Shown: positions 53,063 to 63,601 of the stretch, piece by piece | Position numbering within the stretch: the stretch's first letter is position 1 | Layout: every line of letters begins with the position of its first letter | NCBI RefSeq assembly: GCF_004634195.1 | Contig: NZ_SKBP01000006.1 | Span: 110,199-174,198 of the forward strand | Direction: 5' to 3' | DNA: 64,000 nucleotides | Source of the DNA: Flavobacterium salilacus subsp. salilacus | Lineage (GTDB): Bacteria; Bacteroidota; Bacteroidia; Flavobacteriales; Flavobacteriaceae | Notes under the pieces: generated by a model | The model's database searches: none | Told to the model about the DNA's origin: nothing | Seen by the model: the letters and a program-made list of their open reading frames with translations, nothing else | Translations under genes and position numbers: made by a program

Positions 53063-53093
53063 CGTAAAAGTCTTTAAGGTTAAAAAGTTGATT

Positions 53094-53407
53094 AATGTTC
53101 TCATCTCATTAACCTCATAAATTTTATTTCTTTTGATAATTGGTCTGGAAATAGTTTTGCCAATAATTATAATCCGTCGAAGCAATGTTGTGGTAGATAT
53201 TTTTAGAATTCTTGAAGTACTTCTAATCCTCAAACCTTCTTTTATAAACAGGATAATCTGATTATTTACAATTGGTTTACAAGCATTATATAAATAGCTA
53301 TTCTGCTGCTTACGGTTACAAATACTACACTTATAACGTTGCCTTCCATTATACTGAAATCCATTCTTAATACATTTGCTTTCGCAAAATCTACAGTTTA
53401 TTTCCAT
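53094..53407 (-). pseudogene. Truncated IS1-family transposase, N-terminal half
   Basis: The intact start MEINCRFCESKCIKNGFQYNGRQRYKCSICNRKQQ is the IS1 InsA zinc finger (CxxC...CxxC). A helix-turn-helix follows (IRSTSRILKISTTTLLRRI). Identity with the copy at 63602-64000 runs through RPIIKRNKIYEVNEMRT and stops near 53094, where the reading continues into unrelated sequence. The catalytic DDE part is gone, and the first Asp of the DE-M motif reads Asn. It is therefore non-functional. It has the same orientation as the right-hand copy. No inverted repeat is recognisable upstream. Confidence 0.82.
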
Positions 53408-53513
53408 GCCCTATTTTGATACATCAAGATTAAATAAAAACATTTTAAGGCTTTTAGAAGCATTAAAAATAACAGAGGCAGTTATTATACTCCCTCTATT
53501 ATTATACAATAAC

Positions 53514-53581
53514 CTTATTTTACTATTGTTTTTCAATGGTTTACAATCAAAATCAAAGCAAAACCCTAATCTGATACATTA
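53514..53581 (+). repeat. Direct repeat copy B, beside the CRISPR array
   Basis: 68 bp matching 41244-41323 in the same orientation (see that copy). Two base differences and the lack of a 12-nt insertion separate them. It ends 22 bp before the first CRISPR repeat, so it occupies the leader position. The gap 53408-53603 has nothing else but AT-rich DNA. Confidence 0.85.
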
Positions 53582-53603
53582 CCTAATCATTATCATAGTT
53601 TTT

Positions 53604-56600
53604 GTTGTGAATTGCTTTCAAAAATCATACTTTAGTAGATGATTCACAGTAGAGATGCTGAGCTATATTTTTAGACCGATGTTGTGAATTGCTTTCAAAA
53701 ATCATACTTTAGTAGATGATTCACAGTTGCTGATGCCGCAAAAGTACGTGGACTGGAGTTGTGAATTGCTTTCAAAAATCATACTTTAGTAGATGATTCA
53801 CAGTCTGCAAACCGTTATGCTGGAGTCAGGACCAGTTGTGAATTGCTTTCAAAAATCATACTTTAGTAGATGATTCACAGTTGCGTTCCAAAGCTTCGTT
53901 ATCCCTGTCTAGTTGTGAATTGCTTTCAAAAATCATACTTTAGTAGATGATTCACAGTACGGGTGGCGGTGTCTCGCTTAATTTGAGTGTTGTGAATTGC
54001 TTTCAAAAATCATACTTTAGTAGATGATTCACAGTATGCTAAGTTTTGGGTGCTTGCCCGTTGGAGTTGTGAATTGCTTTCAAAAATCATACTTTAGTAG
54101 ATGATTCACAGTTTGCAGAACTGAAAACCCCTGCGGGCGATAGTTGTGAATTGCTTTCAAAAATCATACTTTAGTAGATGATTCACAGTTAACCGCACAA
54201 ACAGACCTACCTTATCCACGTTGTGAATTGCTTTCAAAAATCATACTTTAGTAGATGATTCACAGTAATGTTAAACTAACCAATTCGAGCAGCAAGTTGT
54301 GAATTGCTTTCAAAAATCATACTTTAGTAGATGATTCACAGTCTGCGTGCCCTTTTAATCAGATCCTGAATAGTTGTGAATTGCTTTCAAAAATCATACT
54401 TTAGTAGATGATTCACAGTAATGAGCAGCTAAGCTACATACTTGAGTAGTTGTGAATTGCTTTCAAAAATCATACTTTAGTAGATGATTCACAGTAGACG
54501 TTAGCAGGTTTTGCTTCGAGAGCTAGTTGTGAATTGCTTTCAAAAATCATACTTTAGTAGATGATTCACAGTATTTCTAAACAAAATGTTATCCGAATAA
54601 GAGTTGTGAATTGCTTTCAAAAATCATACTTTAGTAGATGATTCACAGTATAGTAGCAACGGAAAAGCAGCACTAAAGTGTTGTGAATTGCTTTCAAAAA
54701 TCATACTTTAGTAGATGATTCACAGTCGTTTCGGGCAAAATCGAAGCGATGCCTAGTTGTGAATTGCTTTCAAAAATCATACTTTAGTAGATGATTCACA
54801 GTTTTACCTTTACGGTAAGGTGTACGTCTTGAGTTGTGAATTGCTTTCAAAAATCATACTTTAGTAGATGATTCACAGTTTCATACATATCTAAAACATT
54901 CCTCATTTGTTGTGAATTGCTTTCAAAAATCATACTTTAGTAGATGATTCACAGTATAAAGTGGCTCATCTACAGCAAACTGTGGGTTGTGAATTGCTTT
55001 CAAAAATCATACTTTAGTAGATGATTCACAGTAAAATGCTATAATAAAGCAACAGGAAAAGTGTTGTGAATTGCTTTCAAAAATCATACTTTAGTAGATG
55101 ATTCACAGTTATTAGAAATAAGCTCGTCAACATATATAGTTGTGAATTGCTTTCAAAAATCATACTTTAGTAGATGATTCACAGTTGTGACAGAAATTGT
55201 AGGGGATTTTCAGGGTTGTGAATTGCTTTCAAAAATCATACTTTAGTAGATGATTCACAGTCCCAAGCTTTATTTTTTAGCTCGGCATCCGGTTGTGAAT
55301 TGCTTTCAAAAATCATACTTTAGTAGATGATTCACAGTTCTCCGCCTGCCGAAACAAGGTTTGGATTGTTGTGAATTGCTTTCAAAAATCATACTTTAGT
55401 AGATGATTCACAGTGCCATCGATGCGCGAAGCTGACAGGCTTGGGTTGTGAATTGCTTTCAAAAATCATACTTTAGTAGATGATTCACAGTAGGGCTTGA
55501 CTGTATTGGCGGTAGTTCTTTGTTGTGAATTGCTTTCAAAAATCATACTTTAGTAGATGATTCACAGTTGTTTAAAGCTGCAACGGCAGCTTTCCATGTT
55601 GTGAATTGCTTTCAAAAATCATACTTTAGTAGATGATTCACAGTGCTCATTTAAAATTAGGTTTTAGCTTTAAGTTGTGAATTGCTTTCAAAAATCATAC
55701 TTTAGTAGATGATTCACAGTTTTTTCCAAATATCCTGCGTTGACTTGTTAGTTGTGAATTGCTTTCAAAAATCATACTTTAGTAGATGATTCACAGTATC
55801 CGGCTGATAAGCCTGTATATGTAAAACGTTGTGAATTGCTTTCAAAAATCATACTTTAGTAGATGATTCACAGTTAGTTAACGGATTTTTAGCATAGTAG
55901 CGGGTTGTGAATTGCTTTCAAAAATCATACTTTAGTAGATGATTCACAGTACGGCAGGCACAAATACATCCTGTCCCTCTGTTGTGAATTGCTTTCAAAA
56001 ATCATACTTTAGTAGATGATTCACAGTAAAAAGCCTTAAAAGCTGTTAAAATATCTTGTTGTGAATTGCTTTCAAAAATCATACTTTAGTAGATGATTCA
56101 CAGTCAAGTGTTTTAATTGCTGCCGTTCCGTCCGGTTGTGAATTGCTTTCAAAAATCATACTTTAGTAGATGATTCACAGTATGGTTTACAAGAATGCTA
56201 ACGGCGAAAAAGTTGTGAATTGCTTTCAAAAATCATACTTTAGTAGATGATTCACAGTCAAGCGTGTTTCAATGCTTACAACGAATAGTTGTGAATTGCT
56301 TTCAAAAATCATACTTTAGTAGATGATTCACAGTCCTTCCGTTCTATTCAAAACAACACTTCCAGTTGTGAATTGCTTTCAAAAATCATACTTTAGTAGA
56401 TGATTCACAGTGTATTAATCAGTAAAAAGGATTTATAGTTAGTTGTGAATTGCTTTCAAAAATCATACTTTAGTAGATGATTCACAGTTCCCAAAGAACG
56501 CCTTAGCAGAAGTTTCTAGTTGTGAATTGCTTTCAAAAATCATACTTTAGTAGATGATTCACAGTTTCTTCCCGGTTTCAGTACTCGCACCACCAGTTGT

Positions 56601-57332
56601 GAATTGCTTTCAAAAATCATACTTTAGTAGATGATTCACAGTTATTAAAAATTGGGGCTTAATAGAAAGTTAGTTGTGAATTGCTTTCAAAAATCATACT
56701 TTAGTAGATGATTCACAGTTAGCTTTATCAAAAGCGCCGTCGTCCCCTAGTTGTGAATTGCTTTCAAAAATCATACTTTAGTAGATGATTCACAGTGAAG
56801 CGTTTAATGTTACGTGTTTAATGTAGTTGTGAATTGCTTTCAAAAATCATACTTTAGTAGATGATTCACAGTTGTTATTACTTTTTTGTGTTGTTGCTTA
56901 AAGTTGTGAATTGCTTTCAAAAATCATACTTTAGTAGATGATTCACAGTCTAAAATCCCGTCGGTTACAAGTTGGGACAGTTGTGAATTGCTTTCAAAAA
57001 TCATACTTTAGTAGATGATTCACAGTTTAAAAAATTTGTACTCATTAACTCCGTGGTTGTGAATTGCTTTCAAAAATCATACTTTAGTAGATGATTCACA
57101 GTCTATTCTTAAGTTTGTTGTGTATTGCTCGTGTTGTGAATTGCTTTCAAAAATCATACTTTAGTAGATGATTCACAGTAATGTTCTTCTAAGAACCAAT
57201 AAACCCCGGTTGTGAATTGCTTTCAAAAATCATACTTTAGTAGATGATTCACAGTCAAGGCGGGCAAATATGGCAACTGCATCCTGTTGTGAATTGCTTT
57301 CAAAAATCATACTTTAGTAGATGATTCACAGT
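53604..57332 (+). CRISPR. Type II-C CRISPR array: 49 repeats of 47 bp, 48 spacers
   Basis: Each repeat begins GTTGTGAATTGCTTTC and ends GATGATTCACAGT. All 49 copies look identical by eye, including both terminal ones. Spacers are 30 bp, except 14 of 29 bp, and total 1426 bp, which together with 49 x 47 gives exactly 3729 bp. The repeat ends are inverted (TGTGAAT / ATTCACA). Bases 2-16 are complementary to the tracrRNA anti-repeat, so crRNAs are read on the + strand, opposite to the cas genes. Each repeat contains TTG-N20-TACTTTAG, one mismatch from a Bacteroidetes promoter. No spacer matches noticed within the window. Confidence 0.99.
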
Positions 57333-57366
57333 ATACCAGCTGTAAAATGCTGGTATACTTATTTTT
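57330..57366 (+). terminator. Hairpin closing the CRISPR array
   Basis: AGTATACCAGC and GCTGGTATACT form a perfect 11-bp stem with an 8-nt loop. The first three bases of the stem (AGT) are the end of the last repeat. A T-rich tract (TATTTTT) follows on the + strand, suiting a terminator for a + strand crRNA transcript. The rest of the 108-bp gap to cas2 holds a tandem AGTAAAGAGT duplication. Confidence 0.7.
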
Positions 57367-57440
57367 ACACACTCTGTCAGGATTGAAAAATCAACTAAAT
57401 TTCAGGACAGTAAAGAGTAGTAAAGAGTAGTTTATAAGTT

Positions 57441-58694
<1,254 letters not shown>

Positions 58695-58701
<7 letters not shown>

Positions 58702-58805
58702 AATTTTTGATTTAAAAAATCTCTAAATATGGAGTGTAAGGGTTGGGGTAGCAGTAAACCTCCTGCCCCCAGCCCTAATGCCTTTAAAAAACCAGAACGG
58801 TTCAT
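58695..58805 (-). CDS. Candidate small protein between cas9 and cas1 (36 aa)
   Basis: The ATG lies 4 bp past the cas9 stop and the TAA overlaps the cas1 ATG by 7 bp, so it fills the only gap in an otherwise packed operon. It starts MNRSGFLKALGLGAGGLLLP, followed by QPLHSIFRDFLNQKLW. The first 20 residues look like a Tat-type signal peptide without the second arginine (compare the xRRxFLK form). The tail is amphipathic and ends Lys-Leu-Trp. I do not recognise a family. It may be a coupling leader for cas1 translation, a tiny membrane protein, or the remnant of an exported gene. Too short for most gene callers. Confidence 0.45.
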
Positions 58806-58809
58806 TGTA

Positions 58810-61800
58810 TCAGATTTTAAATGTTATGCTGCCGTCAAGAGCCATTTCAAAATCAGGCCCTTCAACAATAAAATTCCATTGCTTTTGAGTAAGGCGTAAA
58901 AACATTTGCTTTTCATTCGCATCATAATATGAAAACTCTTTATTGTCCTTTTTAAGTTCAGTGTCTATCCCCGAGGCAAGATGATGCTTAAACTTAATTC
59001 TGCCGTCTGCTTCGAATTGATACATTTTGAACATACGCGCAGAAAGCTCAGCCTTTGTAAGTTCAGTAAGCTCTTCCGGAGAATCTGCAAAAAACATAAC
59101 CTTTTGTCCTGACCTCAGTACAGCATGTAGCGGAACAGTAAGAGCATTTTTCCCTTTACCCATTTCTACCTGGTTGAAAAAGGGCTCGTTGAAATAATAG
59201 CTATCATCCTTAATTTTAGATTCGCCCACTTTACCAATACTCTGAATGTTTATTGATTTATTTTTCCCGTCAGTGCTTTTATAAAACAAACACAATGCAT
59301 TTTCCCCGTTTATAGCAAGGGTTTTGCGTTTATGTTCTTTTTTAGAGATAAAGCTGTGGGTGTGTACCTTTACAGTATTGTCATAATTAAGGCTTTCAAA
59401 ACAGCGTATCCTCCTTATTTTATTAACCTGCTCACCATTCTTACCAAGCATATAAACGCCTTCAGTTAAAGCAGTTTTAAAATCTGAAGCCTCTACCTGC
59501 TGTTTTATCATCCTGTACAGATCTTTGTCTACAATTACCTTTTCAATCTCTTCAAGCGACTTAAACCCTGGTGAATTTGGGTCTTTTTTATACAGCAACG
59601 GCTTTCGCACCACTACAAAAGTTTTTTCCTGTAGTTTCATCTTACCGTTATCATCAAAAGAAATCCTGCCGTCATTATCTCTTACCGGCTGCTTAATGGC
59701 ACCATAAAGTGTTTCGCCGTGCAGCTGCCCGCGTATGGTATCGCCTTTGGCTATTCTGATTGTACCATTATCATTTTTGACAATTTTGCCACGCTTCCTC
59801 ACCTTTTTATAAGTTGGTAAAGTAGTTTTATTTTCAGCAATATTGTTAATCAGTATTTCATGCTCTATGCCCAGTATTTTTCCCGCTGAGAAATTAGTCC
59901 ACCCGTTAGGTTTCTCATGATAGCAAGAAGTGTTATCCCTGTCTTTCTGCTCATTATACTTCTGCAAAATCTTATCCCGGTCATAAAATGGCGGAATTAA
60001 TGTAAGTATAGCCGCGTCTATAGCATGGTGGCTGTGTACCTTGCGATCCTTTTTTTCAAATGGAAGCTTTACTTCATAAATTTCTTTAAACGCGTGTACC
60101 ACACTGCCCTTCTCTACCGCTACTTTATTAAACACCGTTTTCAGGTAAGGTAGCGTATACTTGGTAATCATTTGGGTATCGCGCAACTGGCTGTTTTTCC
60201 AGGCCGAGTTATATTCCTCAAGGGTAAAGGTACGCAGCTTGGCTTTCCAATAGTCTAAATCCATCTTGGCCATATGCTTGCGCTGTATGCAATTGTCTTT
60301 TATATCCTTTGTAGAGGCAAATTTTGCCCTGTTACGCCAATCGTCATATAGTTTCTCAAGGTCTTCAATCTTTTTCCAACTTTCTTTGATTTCTTCCTTC
60401 CCTCTTCTTGTTGCCGTTTTTAACGACCTTTTCCCAAAAAGGCGCTCCATAGAAGTTATAATTGCCGGATAGGTTTTACCGTTAATTGTTTCATCATGCT
60501 CATAATTGGGTAATTGTGATGGAAACCGTTTTCCCTTCACATGCCTGTTATAGTGTGTATCAGCAAGGGTAAGGTTTTTTAGTTCACTGTCAAAACTAAT
60601 GCTGGCCGGTATGGTGTGCTCTACATCAAACAGATGCCCTTTAAGCACCTCGCTGCCACCAATAAGCTTACCGGTATACAAACACATCCTGCCCTGTTCT
60701 TCCCACAGGCGTATTTTGCGTATCATGTTTGGGTTATTTTCATCAAAATTTGTTTTGCATTCCGCATTAATTTCTTTTATGGTATCACGGTGTTTTTGAT
60801 TTTCGCGCTCGCGCTCGTTATTCCATTTTTCTATGGCTTTGCGTGTATTGGCATCATTAAGTTCACGGGCTATTTCTACCACTATGCGGGTATATTTATC
60901 TATTTTATTGGTCTTAAGCAGGTGGTTAATAAGCTGCTTTAGCTTATGCATGGTTTTTAGCGCCATAGGGTTTTTAAGTCCCATGCTTATAGGTTCGGGA
61001 CTTCCTAAAAGTTCTAAGCTGCGCCCTTCATAATCAGCATCGGGATGCTTGTGTATAAAAGCCTCCTTTTTCTTGACCGGTATATAAACGTCTTTGCCTT
61101 TCAGGGTAAAGTGCTCATACTCTTGTGCTGCTGTATAATTTTCCTGTTCAGACGGATGCCATAAAAATTTCTTCCTGCTTTCAGGGATACCATAAGCTTC
61201 TTTAAAATAATCAAAAACCTGGTCGTGAAGGCGTGCAGGCTGGGCAAAAGCACCGCTCTTTTCCCTTATCGATGTCATTAAAAACGACCTGAATTTTTCT
61301 GATACTGCTGCTATAATACGTTCTTTCTCTTCATCGCTAAAGTTTTCCCAGGCTTTGGTGGTAAATGTTTCTATTATTTTTTTGTATACGCGGCTCTGCT
61401 CATCTGCATCGAGCGGCCTGCCGTCTTCTATAGTATAACGGCCTGCCGCCATTTCGTCGGCTATAAGGCTGTTTACAACTCCGTTTACCTGTTTCAGGTC
61501 TTTATTGGCTTCAAATATTTTTCCTATATCTTCAGAAAAATGCTCAATAAGCCCATCAGTAATACTTTCTGACCCTAACACCTTGTACAAGTTTGCCATA
61601 TATACCGCCTGGCTGTAAATGTAGCCTCTTTGCAGGTAAGGCAATATCTTTTTAATGGCTGAAAGGCTCAGTGTGGCATAGCCTTGCTTCAACCTCCTGC
61701 CTGCAAACTTATTGGTCTTTTCTTCGTCTAAGCCAAGTTTATTCACTGCAAAATCCTTAAGGCTCTCGCGGTCGTCAAACGTATTGAGCACGTGCCATAC

Positions 61801-63012
61801 ATCTTCAAAGGTATAGCCATTACCCGTTTTCTTTTGCTGCTTTGCCTCACGATTGTGTATGTAGGCCCAGCCGTATTTTTCTTTCCAACCCTCGCCTAAA
61901 ACATCATTAAAAAACCTGAGCAGCCTGGCAGAAACCACTTTAGTATTTTCCTTAAACCGGGCTGTAGTTTCTGCGCCGTCTTTCTTTAACTGGGTTAAAA
62001 TCGACTTGAAATCAAAATCATCAGATGCCTTATAGAACAGCGGGTAAATTTTGTCTTTCAGGTAATCGGCTTTGGCAATGCCTGCCGGTGGCACTATGTT
62101 CAGGTTATTGATAAAAATCCAAGTACGGTATTCTTCATACAGCGGATGACTTATGGGGGCGCGCTTTTTACCAGGTTCATAAATACAGTTACCAATAAGC
62201 CCCTTTTGGGTGCGTAACGGTCGCTGCCAGATAATGGCTTTCCATAGTTTTTGGTAATCATTATCACTTATATCCTGAACGCGGCATATTTCTTTCAGTT
62301 CGTTTTCATAATCCTTGCGTAGGTTGTAGCGCTGCCTTATGCGGCCGCCACGTGCCTTTTGATAATGGTATAGCGCTGCGCCCAAGGTACCATAATCTTC
62401 AATATAAGCCGAAATATCATCCCTGCCCTTAACAGCACCGTCTTTACTGCCTGTAAGCATGGTTTTAGCCTCCTCATCATCACGGCCTTTAAAGCCACGA
62501 CGCTGCACCAATTGGTAAAACACCCTGCCCAGTACCTGCGGGTTATTCTGGAACACATTACGGTAGTGTTCATCGGTAGCAAAGGCACGGAATGCGTAAT
62601 AACTCTCATCTTTATCTTTGCCCAGCAGGTGGAAATCAGGCTTGCCATCGCCATTAAAATCAAAACGCAGCCAGTTAATAAATACTTCAGACTGCGGGTA
62701 GCGCCTGCCGTAAGGTTTGGTGTACTTGCGCCATTCGTCAAGTTCTTCAATAGTAAGCGGACACATATTGTGTTCTATGAGAAATTGCAACAGGACATAT
62801 TTCCTGTATTTTTCAGACTGGTAGTTGCGGCGCTTGCCACGGCTCTCGGTGCGTTTTTGTACACGAGGAAACTCTATCCCTTTTTCTGAAGCTACCCCTT
62901 TTTCAAAAGTAAGTACACCACTATGTATAATCTGGCTATCTACGGCTGATGTGTCTCTTATGGCCCAGCCGATACTGTTTGTTCCAAGGTCCAGTCCTAG
63001 TATTTTAGTCAT
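58810..63012 (-). CDS. cas9: Cas9 RNA-guided endonuclease (type II-C, long form)
   Basis: 1400 residues. RuvC-I is at the start (KILGLDLGTNSIGWAI, Asp8). An Arg-rich bridge helix follows (QKRTESRGKRRNYQSEKYRKY, ~55-75), then a large recognition lobe. RuvC-II is VVEIARELND (Glu713). The HNH has Asp796-Val-Glu-His799-Thr-Ile-Pro and NLTLADTHYNRHVKG. RuvC-III is HSHHAIDAAIL (His996, Asp999). The C-terminal PAM-interacting region runs from ~1080. All catalytic residues are present, so it should cut DNA. The length is that of the long flavobacterial II-C Cas9s. The PAM cannot be read from here. It is first in the operon cas9 - small ORF - cas1 - cas2. Confidence 0.98.
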   Translation of the reverse strand: MTKILGLDLGTNSIGWAIRDTSAVDSQIIHSGVLTFEKGVASEKGIEFPRVQKRTESRGKRRNYQSEKYRKYVLLQFLIEHNMCPLTIEELDEWRKYTKPYGRRYPQSEVFINWLRFDFNGDGKPDFHLLGKDKDESYYAFRAFATDEHYRNVFQNNPQVLGRVFYQLVQRRGFKGRDDEEAKTMLTGSKDGAVKGRDDISAYIEDYGTLGAALYHYQKARGGRIRQRYNLRKDYENELKEICRVQDISDNDYQKLWKAIIWQRPLRTQKGLIGNCIYEPGKKRAPISHPLYEEYRTWIFINNLNIVPPAGIAKADYLKDKIYPLFYKASDDFDFKSILTQLKKDGAETTARFKENTKVVSARLLRFFNDVLGEGWKEKYGWAYIHNREAKQQKKTGNGYTFEDVWHVLNTFDDRESLKDFAVNKLGLDEEKTNKFAGRRLKQGYATLSLSAIKKILPYLQRGYIYSQAVYMANLYKVLGSESITDGLIEHFSEDIGKIFEANKDLKQVNGVVNSLIADEMAAGRYTIEDGRPLDADEQSRVYKKIIETFTTKAWENFSDEEKERIIAAVSEKFRSFLMTSIREKSGAFAQPARLHDQVFDYFKEAYGIPESRKKFLWHPSEQENYTAAQEYEHFTLKGKDVYIPVKKKEAFIHKHPDADYEGRSLELLGSPEPISMGLKNPMALKTMHKLKQLINHLLKTNKIDKYTRIVVEIARELNDANTRKAIEKWNNERERENQKHRDTIKEINAECKTNFDENNPNMIRKIRLWEEQGRMCLYTGKLIGGSEVLKGHLFDVEHTIPASISFDSELKNLTLADTHYNRHVKGKRFPSQLPNYEHDETINGKTYPAIITSMERLFGKRSLKTATRRGKEEIKESWKKIEDLEKLYDDWRNRAKFASTKDIKDNCIQRKHMAKMDLDYWKAKLRTFTLEEYNSAWKNSQLRDTQMITKYTLPYLKTVFNKVAVEKGSVVHAFKEIYEVKLPFEKKDRKVHSHHAIDAAILTLIPPFYDRDKILQKYNEQKDRDNTSCYHEKPNGWTNFSAGKILGIEHEILINNIAENKTTLPTYKKVRKRGKIVKNDNGTIRIAKGDTIRGQLHGETLYGAIKQPVRDNDGRISFDDNGKMKLQEKTFVVVRKPLLYKKDPNSPGFKSLEEIEKVIVDKDLYRMIKQQVEASDFKTALTEGVYMLGKNGEQVNKIRRIRCFESLNYDNTVKVHTHSFISKKEHKRKTLAINGENALCLFYKSTDGKNKSINIQSIGKVGESKIKDDSYYFNEPFFNQVEMGKGKNALTVPLHAVLRSGQKVMFFADSPEELTELTKAELSARMFKMYQFEADGRIKFKHHLASGIDTELKKDNKEFSYYDANEKQMFLRLTQKQWNFIVEGPDFEMALDGSITFKI

Positions 63013-63084
63013 TTTTGGTTGGTTAATGGTTAATCTTTCAGTTAAAAATCAACTTCTTACAAGGTGAAAAAATAATTCTACTTA

Positions 63085-63110
63085 CAAATTTAAAAAAATA
63101 GGTCATACAA
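63085..63110 (-). promoter_or_regulatory. Probable cas9 operon promoter
   Basis: On the minus strand TAAATTTG (63092-63085) is an exact -7 box, with TTG at 63110-63108 only 15 nt upstream, shorter than ideal. The TTG lies in the 12-bp element GCAGTGTGTTGT (63118-63107) also found at the tracrRNA promoter. It is 73 bp before the ATG. Confidence 0.55.
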
Positions 63111-63160
63111 CACACTGCTTTTATGAATTTATGTATATTTGCATTATAAAAAAGCAAAAG

Positions 63161-63178
63161 CACTTAGTGCACTAAGTG
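63161..63178. promoter_or_regulatory. 18-bp perfect palindrome between the cas9 and tracrRNA promoters
   Basis: CACTTAGTG-CACTAAGTG is a perfect dyad, extendable to a 9-bp RNA stem. A TATATTTG box precedes it (63134-63141, +) and a T9 run follows (63226-63234), so it could also be part of a short transcript. As an operator it would sit about 50 bp behind the cas9 -33 and 95 bp before the tracrRNA -33. The core TTAGTGCA recurs at 63259-63267, overlapping the start of the tracrRNA 12-bp element. Confidence 0.5.
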
Positions 63179-63272
63179 TTAAGAGGGCGGTTTTAAACAC
63201 ATTCTTTAGTCTCATTAGCTTAAGCTTTTTTTTTACAATCTACTATGCTAAAAATACTTTTAGTGCAGTGTG

Positions 63273-63302
63273 TTGTGTTGTGAATTGATTTTTATATATT
63301 TG
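63273..63302 (+). promoter_or_regulatory. tracrRNA promoter
   Basis: TTG (63273-63275), 19 nt, TATATTTG (63295-63302): exact Bacteroidetes consensus. The interval contains GTTGTGAATTG (63277-63287), the first 11 bases of the CRISPR repeat. The start of transcription is expected at about 63307-63310, at the anti-repeat. Confidence 0.78.
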
Positions 63303-63307
63303 TATTA

Positions 63308-63377
63308 CTGAAAGCAATTCACAATAAGGCTATAAGCCGAAGAAAATCTTTAGTCCTGCGTTCCGTGGGACTTTTTT
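63308..63377 (+). ncRNA. tracrRNA
   Basis: The anti-repeat GAAAGCAATTCACAA (63310-63324) is exactly complementary to repeat bases 2-16, extended to ~17 bp by a G-U and an A-U pair. A nexus-like hairpin GGC-TATAA-GCC (63328-63338) follows, then a small AAGA/TCTT stem. The terminator stem AGTCCT/GGGACT is followed by T6 (63352-63377). The RNA is about 70 nt, short but complete, and guides crRNA processing and Cas9 loading. It lies on the opposite strand to cas9, about 300 bp upstream. Confidence 0.88.
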
Positions 63378-63601
63378 ATTGCCAAAATATTAAAAAAAAC
63401 ACAAGCTACAATACCCATTAATAGGTATTTACTAATGCTTTTGCGGGTATGTTTATTGATACATTACAGTAAAGACTATTCCGTTGTGAAAACATTTGGG
63501 TTGTATCTTGTCAATAATCAGTAGGTTTTTTCATTTCTCCAAAAGCAGTATTAAGTCAAATCTGCCCTTAAAGATTTATCTAAACCATAAATCTTTGTAA
63601 A

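Noticed and set aside
53409..53642. Open frame on the + strand leading into the first CRISPR repeat
   Set aside because: It crosses direct repeat B and runs into the array; the protein is low-complexity hydrophobic and its end is made of CRISPR repeat sequence.
53604..57332. Array transcription on the cas-gene strand
   Set aside because: The tracrRNA anti-repeat pairs with the + strand repeat, and a terminator-like hairpin lies at the 57.3 kb end.
58759..58764. AGGAGG on the minus strand as a ribosome-binding site for cas1
   Set aside because: It lies about 58 nt upstream of the cas1 ATG, too far, and Bacteroidetes rarely use Shine-Dalgarno pairing.
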